From the NCBI GenBank assembly GCA_902566755.1, contig CACFJR010000005.1:1-45832 (forward strand): 45,832 nucleotides of DNA. Direction: 5' to 3'. Of this stretch, positions 26,906 through 36,475 are shown in pieces. The stretch comes from an uncultured Pelagibacteraceae bacterium (GTDB lineage Bacteria; Pseudomonadota; Alphaproteobacteria; Pelagibacterales; Pelagibacteraceae). The notes under the pieces were generated by a model. The model ran no database searches. It saw only the letters and a program-made list of their open reading frames with translations, and had not been told where the DNA came from. Every line of letters begins with the position of its first letter. The first letter of the stretch is position 1. The position numbers and the translations under genes are program-made.

Positions 26906-27674
26906 AGCTAGTTGCAAGCATTTTCTTAATTGAGGCTATTGCTTTTGCTGGATTTAAACCTTTGGGGCAAGCATTAGTACAATTCATAATAGTATGGCAC
27001 CTATATAACTTAAGTTCATCTGCAACTTTTTTTAATCTTTCTTTTCTATCTTCATCTCTTGAATCAATTATCCATCTATAAGCCTGTAAAAGAACTGCGG
27101 GCCCTAAATATTTATCACCATTCCACCAATAACTTGGGCAAGAAGTTGAACAGCATGCACACATTATACACTCATAAAGCCCATCCAGTTTTGCTCTATC
27201 TTCCTTGGATTGAATATTCTCTTTTTCAGTTTTTAAGGTTGTCTTTAACCAAGGTTCAACAGACTCATATTGTTTGTATAAAGTACTGAGATCACCTATC
27301 AAGTCTTTTAAAACTCTCAAATGTGGTAATGGATAAATATTAATATCTCCTTTAATTTCTGAGTGTGGCTTTGTACATGCTAATCCATTTTTACCATCCA
27401 TATTCATAGCACAAGAACCACACACTCCATGTGCACAAGACCTTCTGTAAGCAATTGATGGATCTATCTCATTTTTAATCTTATTTAATAGATCTAAAAC
27501 TTTCGAAGGACAATTATCCATGTCTACTTCGTAAGTATCAATCCTTGGATTTTCTCCTGTAGACGGATCCCACCTATAAATATTTACTTTGCGTATGTTT
27601 TTTGAGCCAGTCTTGTCTTTAAAAAACTTACCTTTTTCAACTTTAGAATTTTGTGGTAAGTTTATTTGAACCAT
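26904..27674 (-). CDS. sdhB: Succinate dehydrogenase iron-sulfur subunit
   Basis: SdhB passes electrons from FAD to quinone. It has the [2Fe-2S] cysteines ([15 protein letters not shown], then a Cys in GLACTKPH), and the [4Fe-4S] and [3Fe-4S] ligands ([34 protein letters not shown]). I place the start at the ATG at 27674, which shares one base with the sdhA stop; the in-frame codon just before it is TTG. This gives 256 residues, normal for the family. Confidence 0.98.
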   Translation of the reverse strand: MVQINLPQNSKVEKGKFFKDKTGSKNIRKVNIYRWDPSTGENPRIDTYEVDMDNCPSKVLDLLNKIKNEIDPSIAYRRSCAHGVCGSCAMNMDGKNGLACTKPHSEIKGDINIYPLPHLRVLKDLIGDLSTLYKQYESVEPWLKTTLKTEKENIQSKEDRAKLDGLYECIMCACCSTSCPSYWWNGDKYLGPAVLLQAYRWIIDSRDEDRKERLKKVADELKLYRCHTIMNCTNACPKGLNPAKAIASIKKMLATS

Positions 27675-29449
27675 CAATAAACTCTTTCTTGAGGTGGAAA
27701 GTATTGAACGTCGTTTGAAAGTGTTGATCTGTGAACAGGTCTATAGTCAATTTTGGTCTTTTTGCCATCACACCACGATAATGTATGCTGCATAAATTTT
27801 TCGTCATTTCGCTTTGGAAAATCTTCTCTAGCGTGAGCTCCTCTACTTTCTTTCCTGTGATAAGCGGAGTCCATTGTAGTTATTGCTTGTCTAATCAAAT
27901 TATCAAATTCTAATGTCTCTACTAGATCAGTATTAAAAATTAGAGATTTATCTTTTACCGAAAGGTCATCCATACCCTCAAAAGGTTTTCTAATTTCATT
28001 TACACCCTCTTTTAATGTTTTTTCAGTTCTGAAAACAGCACACTTAGATTGCATTGTTTTTTGCATTGCCAGTCTTAAATCTGCAGTATTATTTGTTCCA
28101 GATGCATTTCTAAGTCTATCAAATCTCTCTAAACATTTATCAGTCTCAGATTGAGAAATTTCCTCATGAGGTGTGCCTGGTTTTACTAACTCTGCCGCTC
28201 TCTTGGCCGCAGCTCTTCCAAAAACAACTAGATCAATTAAAGAGTTTGATCCAAGTCTGTTAGCTCCATGAACTGACACGCAGGCTGCTTCTCCAATTGC
28301 CATCAATCCTGGAACAGTTTTTTCCGATCCATTTAAAGTTAAAACTTCAGCTTTATAATTTGTGGGAATACCTCCCATGTTATAATGAACAGTTGGAACC
28401 ACTGGTATAGGTTCTTTTGTTACATCTACGTTCGCGAATAATCTTGAAGACTCTGATATACCTGGAAGTCTTTCTTCTATAACTTTTGGGTCTAAGTGGT
28501 TCAGGTGTAAATGAACATGATCTTTTTCATTTCCAACTCCTCTTCCCTCATTAATTTCAACTGCAATTGACCTGCTTACAACATCCCTTGAGGCAAGATC
28601 TTTAGCTTTTGGAGCATATCTTTCCATAAATCTCTCTCCTTTGGAATTTACTAAATAACCACCTTCACCCCTTACACCTTCAGAAATTAGAGTCCCATGA
28701 CCATAAATTCCTGTTGGATGAAATTGTACGAACTCCATATCTTGCAAAGGTAAACCAGCTCTAAGCACCATTGCATTTCCGTCTCCTGTACAAGTATGTG
28801 CTGATGTTGCAGAGTAATAAACTTTTCCATAACCACCTGTTGCAATTATTGTAATATGTGATCTGAATCTATGTATAGTTCCGTCATTTAAATTCCAAGC
28901 AATTAAACCTTTGCACTGGCCATCTTTCATTAAAAGATCCAAAGCAAAATACTCGATAAAAAATTCTGTTTTATGTTTTAAGGCCTGGCCATATAAAGTG
29001 TGCAGTATTGCATGTCCAGTTCTATCTGCTGCTGCACACGTTCTTTGAACAGGTTCATTACCATAATTTTTTGTCATTCCTCCAAATGGACGCTGATATA
29101 TTTTTCCATCTTCAGTTCTGCTGAAGGGTACACCATATTTTTCTAATTCTAAAACTGCTCTAGGGGCTTCTTTGCATAAATATTCTATACAATCTTGATC
29201 ACCTAACCAATCAGCACCTTTAACTGTATCGTACATATGCCATCTCCAATCATCTTCACCCATGTTACCCAAGGCTGCAGAGATTCCACCTTGAGCAGCA
29301 GAAGTATGACTTCTAGTTGGAAAAACTTTTGACACACACGCTGTTTTTAATCCTGCTTCACTTAAACCTACGGCTGCTCTCAAACCTGAGCCACCCGCGC
29401 CAAGTACAACTACGTCATATTCATGGTCAATAATTTTATAAGATTTCAT
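27674..29449 (-). CDS. sdhA: Succinate dehydrogenase flavoprotein subunit
   Basis: SdhA oxidises succinate to fumarate. FAD-binding [16 protein letters not shown] (about 14-29), the covalent-FAD His in [15 protein letters not shown] (about 47-61), the substrate region [12 protein letters not shown], and [11 protein letters not shown] are all present in 591 residues. Genes run sdhC-sdhD-sdhA-sdhB. A 3-bp gap separates it from sdhD. Confidence 0.98.
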   Translation of the reverse strand: MKSYKIIDHEYDVVVLGAGGSGLRAAVGLSEAGLKTACVSKVFPTRSHTSAAQGGISAALGNMGEDDWRWHMYDTVKGADWLGDQDCIEYLCKEAPRAVLELEKYGVPFSRTEDGKIYQRPFGGMTKNYGNEPVQRTCAAADRTGHAILHTLYGQALKHKTEFFIEYFALDLLMKDGQCKGLIAWNLNDGTIHRFRSHITIIATGGYGKVYYSATSAHTCTGDGNAMVLRAGLPLQDMEFVQFHPTGIYGHGTLISEGVRGEGGYLVNSKGERFMERYAPKAKDLASRDVVSRSIAVEINEGRGVGNEKDHVHLHLNHLDPKVIEERLPGISESSRLFANVDVTKEPIPVVPTVHYNMGGIPTNYKAEVLTLNGSEKTVPGLMAIGEAACVSVHGANRLGSNSLIDLVVFGRAAAKRAAELVKPGTPHEEISQSETDKCLERFDRLRNASGTNNTADLRLAMQKTMQSKCAVFRTEKTLKEGVNEIRKPFEGMDDLSVKDKSLIFNTDLVETLEFDNLIRQAITTMDSAYHRKESRGAHAREDFPKRNDEKFMQHTLSWCDGKKTKIDYRPVHRSTLSNDVQYFPPQERVY

Positions 29450-29452
29450 AAT

Positions 29453-29776
29453 TTATAAATTTGATATAAGTATTATTGTAAATAATGGAATAATCAAAGA
29501 TGACAAAAAAACACCAATATTTAAGAGCTTTTTGGTGCTCTCTACGTGAATATAGTCTTCAAAAACTTCACTTATACTTAAAGCAGAATAAAAAAACATT
29601 GAAATAAGAAATAAAGAAAAAAATAATTTTGAAGGTTGAGAAGATAAAAACGCTAAGACCTCAACATAACTAGAATCATAAAGTGAAACAAAATTGAGTA
29701 AAAACCACAACATAAGAGGAACCATTGCTAAAGATGATATTTTTAAAAAAAGCCATTTCTTTGTTGCTTTAATCAT
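29453..29776 (-). CDS. sdhD: Succinate dehydrogenase membrane anchor subunit SdhD
   Basis: The 107-residue product has three hydrophobic helices (about 10-32, 47-70, 84-106) and lies between sdhC and sdhA. Helix II ends in EVFEDYIH: Asp74-Tyr75 match the quinone-site Asp82-Tyr83 of E. coli SdhD. The position 12 residues before this Tyr, where E. coli has heme ligand His71, is Tyr63 here. The only His in the protein is His77. Position and fold make the assignment secure; the missing ligand is unusual. The start overlaps the sdhC stop (ATGA). Confidence 0.9.
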   Translation of the reverse strand: MIKATKKWLFLKISSLAMVPLMLWFLLNFVSLYDSSYVEVLAFLSSQPSKLFFSLFLISMFFYSALSISEVFEDYIHVESTKKLLNIGVFLSSLIIPLFTIILISNL

Positions 29777-30159
29777 AATTGTAAAAAACCTCTTGAGGAA
29801 TAGATTAAAATTGTTAGTAGAAAGGAACCAAAGATAACCAGAAGCCCAGTTATTTTTGTTGTTTTTAATTCAAAACCTAATCCAATATCCCAAAACCAAT
29901 GTCTTACTTCGCTTAAAATTTGGAAAGTGTAAGACCATATTAAGCTAATAATAAAAAATTTCCCAATTACTGAGTTTAAAAATAATTTAAAAATCTCATA
30001 GGCACCTTCACCAAAAAATAAACTACTTGCCCAAATGCAAATAAAAATTAACAGAAAATAATTTACAATGCCCGTTATTCTATGTGAAATAGAAACAAGG
30101 GATGACACATGCCAATTATATATCTGAATGTGAGGAGATAATGGATTATTTTCTTTCAT
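29773..30159 (-). CDS. sdhC: Succinate dehydrogenase cytochrome b556 subunit SdhC
   Basis: SdhC forms the quinone site and normally helps bind heme b. From the ATG at 30159 (the longer frame would need a TTG inside asd) it has 128 residues: NPLSPHIQIYNW, SISHRITG (Ser23, His26 and Arg27 matching the E. coli quinone-site region around Ser27-Arg31), and three helices. The segment before VRHWFWDIG, where E. coli places heme ligand His84 seven residues ahead of the second His, has Gln80. It starts 7 bp after asd. Confidence 0.92.
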   Translation of the reverse strand: MKENNPLSPHIQIYNWHVSSLVSISHRITGIVNYFLLIFICIWASSLFFGEGAYEIFKLFLNSVIGKFFIISLIWSYTFQILSEVRHWFWDIGLGFELKTTKITGLLVIFGSFLLTILIYSSRGFLQL

Positions 30160-30166
30160 AATTATA

Positions 30167-31159
30167 TTATCTTTTAATATAAGCCTCCGCAATTTCAACA
30201 GCGTTTAAAGCTGCCCCCCTTAATAGATTGTCAGAAACAATCCACATATTTAAAGCATTCTTTTTGCTATTATCTTTTCTAATTCTTGAAATAAAAGTCT
30301 CGTTTTTACCTTCTGCTTCAACTGGTGTTATGTAACCACCATCAGAATTCTCATCAACTACTTTACAGCCCTCAGCGCTATTTAATAACTCTTTTACTTT
30401 TTTAATAGTAAAATCATTTTCAAATTCAATATTTACTGACTCTGCATGTGAAACAAGAACTGGAATTCTGACACATGTTGCAGTAATGTCAATTTTAGTG
30501 CCTAGTATTTTGTTAGTTTCATGAATCATTTTTAACTCTTCTTTAGTATAACCATCATCAGAAAAACTATCTATGTGAGGTATTGCATTAAACGCAATTT
30601 GCTTCGTGAAGTTTTTAGACTCAAAATTTTTATTATTCAATATAGACTTTGTTTGATCAATTAGTTCATCCATAGGTTTTTTTCCAGCTCCTGAGGTAGA
30701 CTGATAAGTGGAAATAACTACTCTTTTAATTTTAAAAGAATCATTAAGCGATTTTAAAACAATAACCAGTTGTGCAGTAGAGCAGTTAGGATTTGCAATT
30801 ATATTTTTTTTTACATTTTTTAAATGGTCTTTGTTTACTTGGGGAACTATCAAAGGTACATCAGGGTCCATTCTAAAAAAACTTGAGTTATCAATAACAA
30901 CTGAATGTTTAGCTGCTAAAGGCACGTATTTTTCAGAGATTGTTTTTCCAGCACAAAAAAAAGAGAGATCTACTTTAGAAAAATCAAAATTTTCTAAATT
31001 TTCAATTTTAATTTCTTTATCACCGAATTCTAAAACTGATCCGGCGCTTTTAGATGATGCAACAAAGTATAGACTATTTATTGAAATTTTCTTTTTATGT
31101 ATAATTTCAATTATTTTTCTACCGACATTTCCTGTGGCACCTACGATTCCAATATTCAT
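30167..31159 (-). CDS. asd: Aspartate-semialdehyde dehydrogenase
   Basis: Asd reduces aspartyl phosphate to aspartate semialdehyde on the way to lysine, threonine and methionine. GATGNVGRKIIEII (about 7-20), the catalytic Cys in NPNCSTAQ (about 123-130), STYQSTSGAGKKPMDEL and the late RIPVLVSHAESV are diagnostic. At 330 residues it is complete. In many alphaproteobacteria asd follows leuB; here the DMSP module lies between them. Confidence 0.97.
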   Translation of the reverse strand: MNIGIVGATGNVGRKIIEIIHKKKISINSLYFVASSKSAGSVLEFGDKEIKIENLENFDFSKVDLSFFCAGKTISEKYVPLAAKHSVVIDNSSFFRMDPDVPLIVPQVNKDHLKNVKKNIIANPNCSTAQLVIVLKSLNDSFKIKRVVISTYQSTSGAGKKPMDELIDQTKSILNNKNFESKNFTKQIAFNAIPHIDSFSDDGYTKEELKMIHETNKILGTKIDITATCVRIPVLVSHAESVNIEFENDFTIKKVKELLNSAEGCKVVDENSDGGYITPVEAEGKNETFISRIRKDNSKKNALNMWIVSDNLLRGAALNAVEIAEAYIKR

Positions 31160-31174
31160 GATGTTTAACTTATA

Positions 31175-32284
31175 CTAAATGAAGGGTAAATCGCAAACTG
31201 TTCCTAAAAATATTTTATCATTAATATCTATCTTAAACTGATGTTTGCCATCCCAATAAGGTTTATTAATCATAGCAATGCCAATAACCTTTTTAAAAGT
31301 TGGTGAATAAGCAGCTGATCTAACATGTCCAACAATATTATTTTTATCGTCTAATAATGTTTTTTCACAATACATATCAATTTTATTATGATCAATTTTT
31401 ACACCCATCAATTTTCTAGACACCCCTTCTTTTTTAATTTTTTTTAATTTTTCTTTACCTAAAAAATTTACTTCCGACTCCAAATTAATAAATCTATCAA
31501 AATTAGCCTCAAATGGATTATCTCTATTATCGAAGTCATTGCCGTAAGACAATAATGCTGATTCAATTCTTTCAATTAAATTAGGACATCCAGCTCTTAC
31601 ATTAAATTCTTTACCATATTCAAATAGGTAATCGTATAAATCCTGACCAGCTTTATTGTCTTCAACATAAACCTCAAAGCCACCTTGTTTTGACCATCCC
31701 GATCTTGCTATAAAATAATTATATCCCTTAAAATTAAAGTATTTAAAATTAAAAAATTTAAGCTCTCTGATTTCGTCGCCAAATAATTTAGCCATTAAAT
31801 CGTCTGAAAGCGGACCTTGAATAGCAAGTATATTTACATTTGGTTCGTGTATCTTTACATCGAACTTATGACCTGCTGCTAAACCCTTCGCAAAGAAAAT
31901 TACATCTGAATCTGCTATTGAAAGCCACCACTTATCCTCTGCCAATTTATTTATTATTGGGTCATTTACTAAAAATCCGCCATCATCAATTAAGGGTGCA
32001 TAATAACATTTTCCAACTCTTGATTTTGATAAATCTCTGCACGTCATCAGTTGAACAAGTTTTGATGAGTCTTTGCCAGAAATTTCAACTTGTCTTTCCG
32101 CAGCAACATCCCAAACCTGAACAAATTTTTTTAAATGTTCATAATCTGCCTCTACAGATTTAAAAGATACTGGTAATAACATATGATTGTAAACTGTATA
32201 TCCGCTTACTCCGTGAGACTCGATCCTATCAGTATAAGGAGTGCTTCTTAATCTTCTTGATTTTATGATAGAAAAATTTTTCAT
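31175..32284 (-). CDS. dmdA: Dimethylsulfoniopropionate demethylase
   Basis: DmdA moves a methyl group from DMSP to tetrahydrofolate, giving methylmercaptopropionate. It belongs to the glycine cleavage T-protein (GcvT) family. The 369-residue product begins with [15 protein letters not shown] and contains [65 protein letters not shown] and a terminal VCDLPFI, which agree with Pelagibacter DmdA as I remember it. GcvT aminomethyltransferase is the alternative, but those blocks and the linked dmdB/dmdC genes favour DmdA. The start overlaps the hydrolase stop (ATGA). Confidence 0.93.
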   Translation of the reverse strand: MKNFSIIKSRRLRSTPYTDRIESHGVSGYTVYNHMLLPVSFKSVEADYEHLKKFVQVWDVAAERQVEISGKDSSKLVQLMTCRDLSKSRVGKCYYAPLIDDGGFLVNDPIINKLAEDKWWLSIADSDVIFFAKGLAAGHKFDVKIHEPNVNILAIQGPLSDDLMAKLFGDEIRELKFFNFKYFNFKGYNYFIARSGWSKQGGFEVYVEDNKAGQDLYDYLFEYGKEFNVRAGCPNLIERIESALLSYGNDFDNRDNPFEANFDRFINLESEVNFLGKEKLKKIKKEGVSRKLMGVKIDHNKIDMYCEKTLLDDKNNIVGHVRSAAYSPTFKKVIGIAMINKPYWDGKHQFKIDINDKIFLGTVCDLPFI

Positions 32285-33057
32285 TTTTTTAAAAATTCTG
32301 CTACCTTTTCTCTCATTTCAAAAGCTTTTTCAAACATAATCATATGTCCACACTCATTTATTATTTGTGTCTTTGAATTTTTAATTAAATTTGCGAATTT
32401 TTTTCCATTTTCATATGGTACCATTTTGTCTAAAGCCCCAAAAATTAATAAAGTAGGGCATTCTATGGCGGCAGATGCCTCTTTTCCATTTTTGTAATTA
32501 TTACAGGCTTTTAAATCTGTGGCCAATATTTCCTTTACCTCTCTAGAAGAATTAATAATTTTTTCAACAGGATTACCTCCTATAAATTTTCTTGAGCCTT
32601 CATAACCCCATTTCATCATTAAATGAATTGCTTTTTTATCCCCAGAGTCTGCTAGATCTATTAAATCTTGATTAACAGGCATTTTGTAAGAGCCCGCTAA
32701 AAAAACTAATTTAAAAATACTTTTTTTAAAACGCGAACTATACTCTAAAGCTTCTAAACACCCTTGGGAATGTCCTACTATTGAAACTTTTTCAATATTT
32801 AAAAAAAGTCTTACTCTTTCAATCCAATCAGCAATTTTTTCAATTGAATCAATACAAGGACCTTCTGAATTTCCATGACCAGGTAAGTCTAAAGATAAAA
32901 TATTTAGACCTTTATTAGATAAAAATTGTTCTGTAAGAGACCACACAATATGAGAGAGTCCACTTCCATGCAAAAGAAAAACTGTTTGTTTTGCTGGATC
33001 AAAATCTTTACCTGCTGTGGATGCAAATACCTGCTTCTTATCTATTTCAAGATTCAA
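32281..33057 (-). CDS. Alpha/beta hydrolase within the dmd module
   Basis: The 258-residue protein is a soluble alpha/beta hydrolase. The oxyanion segment is [10 protein letters not shown], the nucleophile Ser is in VGHSQGC (about 94-100), the acid is in FGALDKMVP and the His in ECGHMIMFE. The start codon is TTG at 33057, overlapping the dmdB stop (TTGA) and preceded by AAGGA at good spacing; no in-frame ATG precedes the catalytic core. Coupling to dmdB and dmdA on either side suggests a role in DMSP sulfur metabolism, perhaps on a CoA thioester or on a product of MMPA breakdown. Substrate unknown. Confidence 0.85.
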   Translation of the reverse strand: MNLEIDKKQVFASTAGKDFDPAKQTVFLLHGSGLSHIVWSLTEQFLSNKGLNILSLDLPGHGNSEGPCIDSIEKIADWIERVRLFLNIEKVSIVGHSQGCLEALEYSSRFKKSIFKLVFLAGSYKMPVNQDLIDLADSGDKKAIHLMMKWGYEGSRKFIGGNPVEKIINSSREVKEILATDLKACNNYKNGKEASAAIECPTLLIFGALDKMVPYENGKKFANLIKNSKTQIINECGHMIMFEKAFEMREKVAEFLKK

Positions 33058-34682
33058 GTTAATTCCTTGGCCTTTTTCCTTAACTCAAATTTCTGAATTT
33101 TTCCTGTTGAAGTTTTTGGCAATTCACAAAACGCAATTTTTTTTGGAATTTTGAAGCCAGCTAATGTTTCTCTGCAAAAATCTATAAGTTCCTTCTCGCT
33201 TGTTTCTTTATCTTTTGCTTTTTCAATGAAGGCACATGGTACTTCGCCCCATTTTTCATCTGGTTTAGCCACTACTGCTGCTATTGAAACACTAGGGTGT
33301 TTGGCCAAAGTATTCTCTATTTCAATAGAGGATATGTTCTCACCACCAGAAATAATTATATCTTTTGATCTATCCTTGATCTTTATGTAGCCATCCGGGT
33401 GCACCACAGCCAAATCTCCAGAATGAAACCAGCCATGTGCCATAGCTTTGTCAGTTGCTTCTTTATCTTTAAAATAACCTTTCATAACTATGTTTCCTTT
33501 AATCATGATTTCACCAATCGTTTTTCCATCTTTGGGCACAGGACTCATAGTTTCTGGATCTATTACTTTTGTGTCCTCTGTATTTGGATATCTCACACCT
33601 TGTCTGGCTTTAATTTCATTTTTTTTATCTTCATCATAAGAATTCCAATCTTCATTCCAAGCACATTGTAGAATATGGCCATACGTTTCGGTTAATCCGT
33701 ACACGTGCATAACTTCAAAACCCAAATTTTCCATTTTCTTAAAAATTATACTTGGTGGTGGAGCACCAGCAGTTAAAACAAAAACTTTTTTCTTCAACTT
33801 TTTCCTTTCAGACTCTGAAGCACCAGTTATCATATTAAGAACTATTGGTGCACCCCCGAAGTGACTGATGTCATGTTTTTCAATTAATTCAAAAATTTTT
33901 TTAATATCTATAGCTCTTAAACATATAGTTTTCCCATTCAACATCGGAATTGTCCAAGGATATCCCCATCCATTACAATGAAACATTGGAACGACTGTTA
34001 AAAAATTTAATCTATTAGGCATATTCCAAGCAACTGCACTCCCTGTTGACATTAAATAAGAACCTCGATGATGATAAACTACACCTTTTGGATTACCTGT
34101 TGTTCCCGAAGTGTAACTTAATGAAATTGCCTGCCATTCGTCTTTTGGTTTTTTCCAGGTATAATTTTCATCTCCAGTATTTAAAAAATCTTCATATTCT
34201 TTATCTCCAATTTTTTTAAGCAAAGATTGATCTGCTTTATCGTCTTGGATATCGATTATTAAAGGCTTAGATTTTACATTTTCTAAGGCTTTATTTACTA
34301 CTAAATGAAGTTGTCTATCTACTATAAGAACTTTTGCCTCTGCGTGGTCTAAAATATAGGAAACTGTTTTTGCATCCAATCTCGTATTAATAGTATTAAG
34401 AACTGCTCCTGTCATTGGCACAGAATAGTGAGCTTCAAATATTTCAGGGGTATTGAAAGCCATAACCGAAACAGTATCTCCCTCTTTAATTCCTATCTTC
34501 TCAAGCGCGCTAGCAAACTTAATACAGCGGTTATATATTTGTAACCAAGTATATGAACGATTTTCGTATACCAGTGCCTCATAATTTGGATATATATCTT
34601 TTGCTCTTTCTAGAAAACTTAAAGGGGTTAACGGAACAAAATTAGCATTATTTTTATCTAAATTTTGGTTGTATTTATTCAT
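33054..34682 (-). CDS. dmdB: 3-methylmercaptopropionyl-CoA ligase (acyl-CoA synthetase)
   Basis: DmdB activates methylmercaptopropionate with ATP and CoA, the second step of the demethylation pathway. The 542-residue ANL-family protein has the AMP motif SYTSGTTGNPKGVVYHHRG (about 167-185), VYGLTETYG, the hinge GWFHSGDLAVVHPDGYIKI and the catalytic Lys in PKTSTGKIQKFELR. Sequence alone would only support a medium-chain acyl-CoA ligase; the DmdB call rests on its position between dmdC and dmdA. Confidence 0.85.
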   Translation of the reverse strand: MNKYNQNLDKNNANFVPLTPLSFLERAKDIYPNYEALVYENRSYTWLQIYNRCIKFASALEKIGIKEGDTVSVMAFNTPEIFEAHYSVPMTGAVLNTINTRLDAKTVSYILDHAEAKVLIVDRQLHLVVNKALENVKSKPLIIDIQDDKADQSLLKKIGDKEYEDFLNTGDENYTWKKPKDEWQAISLSYTSGTTGNPKGVVYHHRGSYLMSTGSAVAWNMPNRLNFLTVVPMFHCNGWGYPWTIPMLNGKTICLRAIDIKKIFELIEKHDISHFGGAPIVLNMITGASESERKKLKKKVFVLTAGAPPPSIIFKKMENLGFEVMHVYGLTETYGHILQCAWNEDWNSYDEDKKNEIKARQGVRYPNTEDTKVIDPETMSPVPKDGKTIGEIMIKGNIVMKGYFKDKEATDKAMAHGWFHSGDLAVVHPDGYIKIKDRSKDIIISGGENISSIEIENTLAKHPSVSIAAVVAKPDEKWGEVPCAFIEKAKDKETSEKELIDFCRETLAGFKIPKKIAFCELPKTSTGKIQKFELRKKAKELT

Positions 34683-36442
34683 TAATTAAATTTGGCATTC
34701 ATAGTTGTATGACTACCACTTGTTCCAACTATATAATGTGACTGTGCCCTAGGTAAAATTTTTTCAAAATAATACTTTCCTGTATTTATTTTATCCTCAT
34801 AAAATTCTTTATTTGAATTTTGTTTTTCAAAACTTATTTTTAAAGTTTTAATCCAAGCAAAAGCCAAAGCCGTGTAACCTAACACTTTTAAATAATCATT
34901 ACATGCTGCGCTCGCATCGTCCTTATTTGAATTAATTTTTTCTCTCATCCACTTTGTAAAAGACACCAAGATTTCTTTATATTTCTCAAAGATGTTTAAA
35001 AAATTCTCTAAATTTTTTTCACTTTTATAATTTTTGATTTCGTTATCCATTGATTTTATAAAATTTTCAAAAATGCCTTCTGAAGAAATTTTTCGATAAA
35101 CAAGATCAATTGCTTGAACAGAATTTGTACCTTCATATATTGGCGTAATTCTATTATCCCTGAACAATTGTTCGATCCCTTGATCTTTTGTATAACCGTA
35201 TCCACCAAATACCTGAATTGCATCATTGGTAATTTCTACACCGTTATCTGAAAAAAATGATTTTATAACTGGGGTAAGTAGTGCAACCATATTTGATGCA
35301 TCTCCTCTTACATTTTTATCATCATGAGATAAACTTACATCAATTTGCTGTGACAACCAAAAAGCAAAAGACCTTTGGCCCTCAATAATTGATTTCATAT
35401 TCATTAGACTTCGTCTTATGTCTGCATGCTTGATAATTAAATCTGTTTCCCCATTTTTACTGTTATTTGCTTTTCCTTGCTTTCTTTCTTTTGAATACGC
35501 AACAGCATTTTGATACGCGGTTTCTGCAATTCCTAAACCTTGAACACCAACTACAATTCTCTCTAAATTCATCATTGTGAACATAGAACTCAAACCTTTA
35601 TTTTTAGGTCCAATCATCACACCTTTTGAATTTTCAAAATTTAGAACGCAAGTTGGTGAACCTTTTATTCCCATCTTACTTTCAATTGAGTTTGTGCTAA
35701 CACCGTTTCTAGAGCCTACAACGCCATCGTCAGTGACCTCAAATTTTGGAACAAGGAATAAACTTATTCCCTTAGTTCCTTTTGGTGCATCTGTTGTTCT
35801 TGCTAAAACTAAATGTATTATGTTTTCAGTTAAATCATGGTCGCCTGAAGTGATAAAAATTTTTTGTCCAGTAATTTCATATGTTCCATCATTCTTTGGA
35901 ACTGCTTTAGTTTTTAATAAGCCTAAATCAGTTCCACATTGTGGTTCTGTTAAGCACATTGTTCCGCTCCATTTTCCCTCGACTATTTTTGGAAGGAATT
36001 TATCTTTTATGCTTTGCTCAGCATGAGTAAGTATACAATTGTAAGCCCCAATACTAAGTTCACTATATAATTTAAATGCTAAACTTGATGATGACAACAT
36101 TTCCTCAAAAAAAGTACTTACGGTTTTTGGAATACCTTGGCCACCATATTTTGGGTCACAGGAAAGAGAAGTCCAGCCGTCTTCAATAAATTTTTTGTAG
36201 ACTTCTTTATAGCCTGGAGGTGTTCTGACAACACCATTTTCATATACACAAGGATTTTCATCTCCTGCTTTGGCTAATGGCAAAATCAGCTCTTGGTTTA
36301 TTTTTGCTGCCTCTTCTAAAATCCCTTTAACAAGTTCCGAATTTATTTCTTTATATTTTTCAATTTCTTTGTATCTTTGATTATCTTTAAGATTATCAAA
36401 AAGAAACATCATTTCTTCTACTGGTGCAGTATAAATTGTCAT
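34682..36442 (-). CDS. dmdC: 3-methylmercaptopropionyl-CoA dehydrogenase
   Basis: DmdC oxidises MMPA-CoA to methylthioacryloyl-CoA with FAD. The 586-residue protein is of the longer acyl-CoA dehydrogenase type with an extra C-terminal helical domain. It contains MCLTEPQCGTDLGLLKT (about 162-178), FITSGDHDL, FGGYGYTKDQGIEQLFRD (about 412-429) and the catalytic-base region PIYEGTNSVQ (Glu about 437). Its ATG begins the four-gene dmdC-dmdB-hydrolase-dmdA set, 33 bp after leuB; its stop shares a base with the dmdB start. Confidence 0.87.
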   Translation of the reverse strand: MTIYTAPVEEMMFLFDNLKDNQRYKEIEKYKEINSELVKGILEEAAKINQELILPLAKAGDENPCVYENGVVRTPPGYKEVYKKFIEDGWTSLSCDPKYGGQGIPKTVSTFFEEMLSSSSLAFKLYSELSIGAYNCILTHAEQSIKDKFLPKIVEGKWSGTMCLTEPQCGTDLGLLKTKAVPKNDGTYEITGQKIFITSGDHDLTENIIHLVLARTTDAPKGTKGISLFLVPKFEVTDDGVVGSRNGVSTNSIESKMGIKGSPTCVLNFENSKGVMIGPKNKGLSSMFTMMNLERIVVGVQGLGIAETAYQNAVAYSKERKQGKANNSKNGETDLIIKHADIRRSLMNMKSIIEGQRSFAFWLSQQIDVSLSHDDKNVRGDASNMVALLTPVIKSFFSDNGVEITNDAIQVFGGYGYTKDQGIEQLFRDNRITPIYEGTNSVQAIDLVYRKISSEGIFENFIKSMDNEIKNYKSEKNLENFLNIFEKYKEILVSFTKWMREKINSNKDDASAACNDYLKVLGYTALAFAWIKTLKISFEKQNSNKEFYEDKINTGKYYFEKILPRAQSHYIVGTSGSHTTMNAKFN

Positions 36443-36475
36443 ATTTTTTTAATTATCTAGCGTAAGTTAATTTAT

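Noticed and set aside
30160-30198. Longer SdhC starting inside asd
   Set aside because: It would need a TTG start and an atypical MKLRRLILKDNI leader; the ATG at 30159 gives the normal SdhC N-terminus.
31175-32284. dmdA as the glycine cleavage T-protein gcvT
   Set aside because: The fold is shared, but the sequence blocks agree with Pelagibacter DmdA and there is no gcvH or gcvP; dmdB- and dmdC-like genes are coupled to it.
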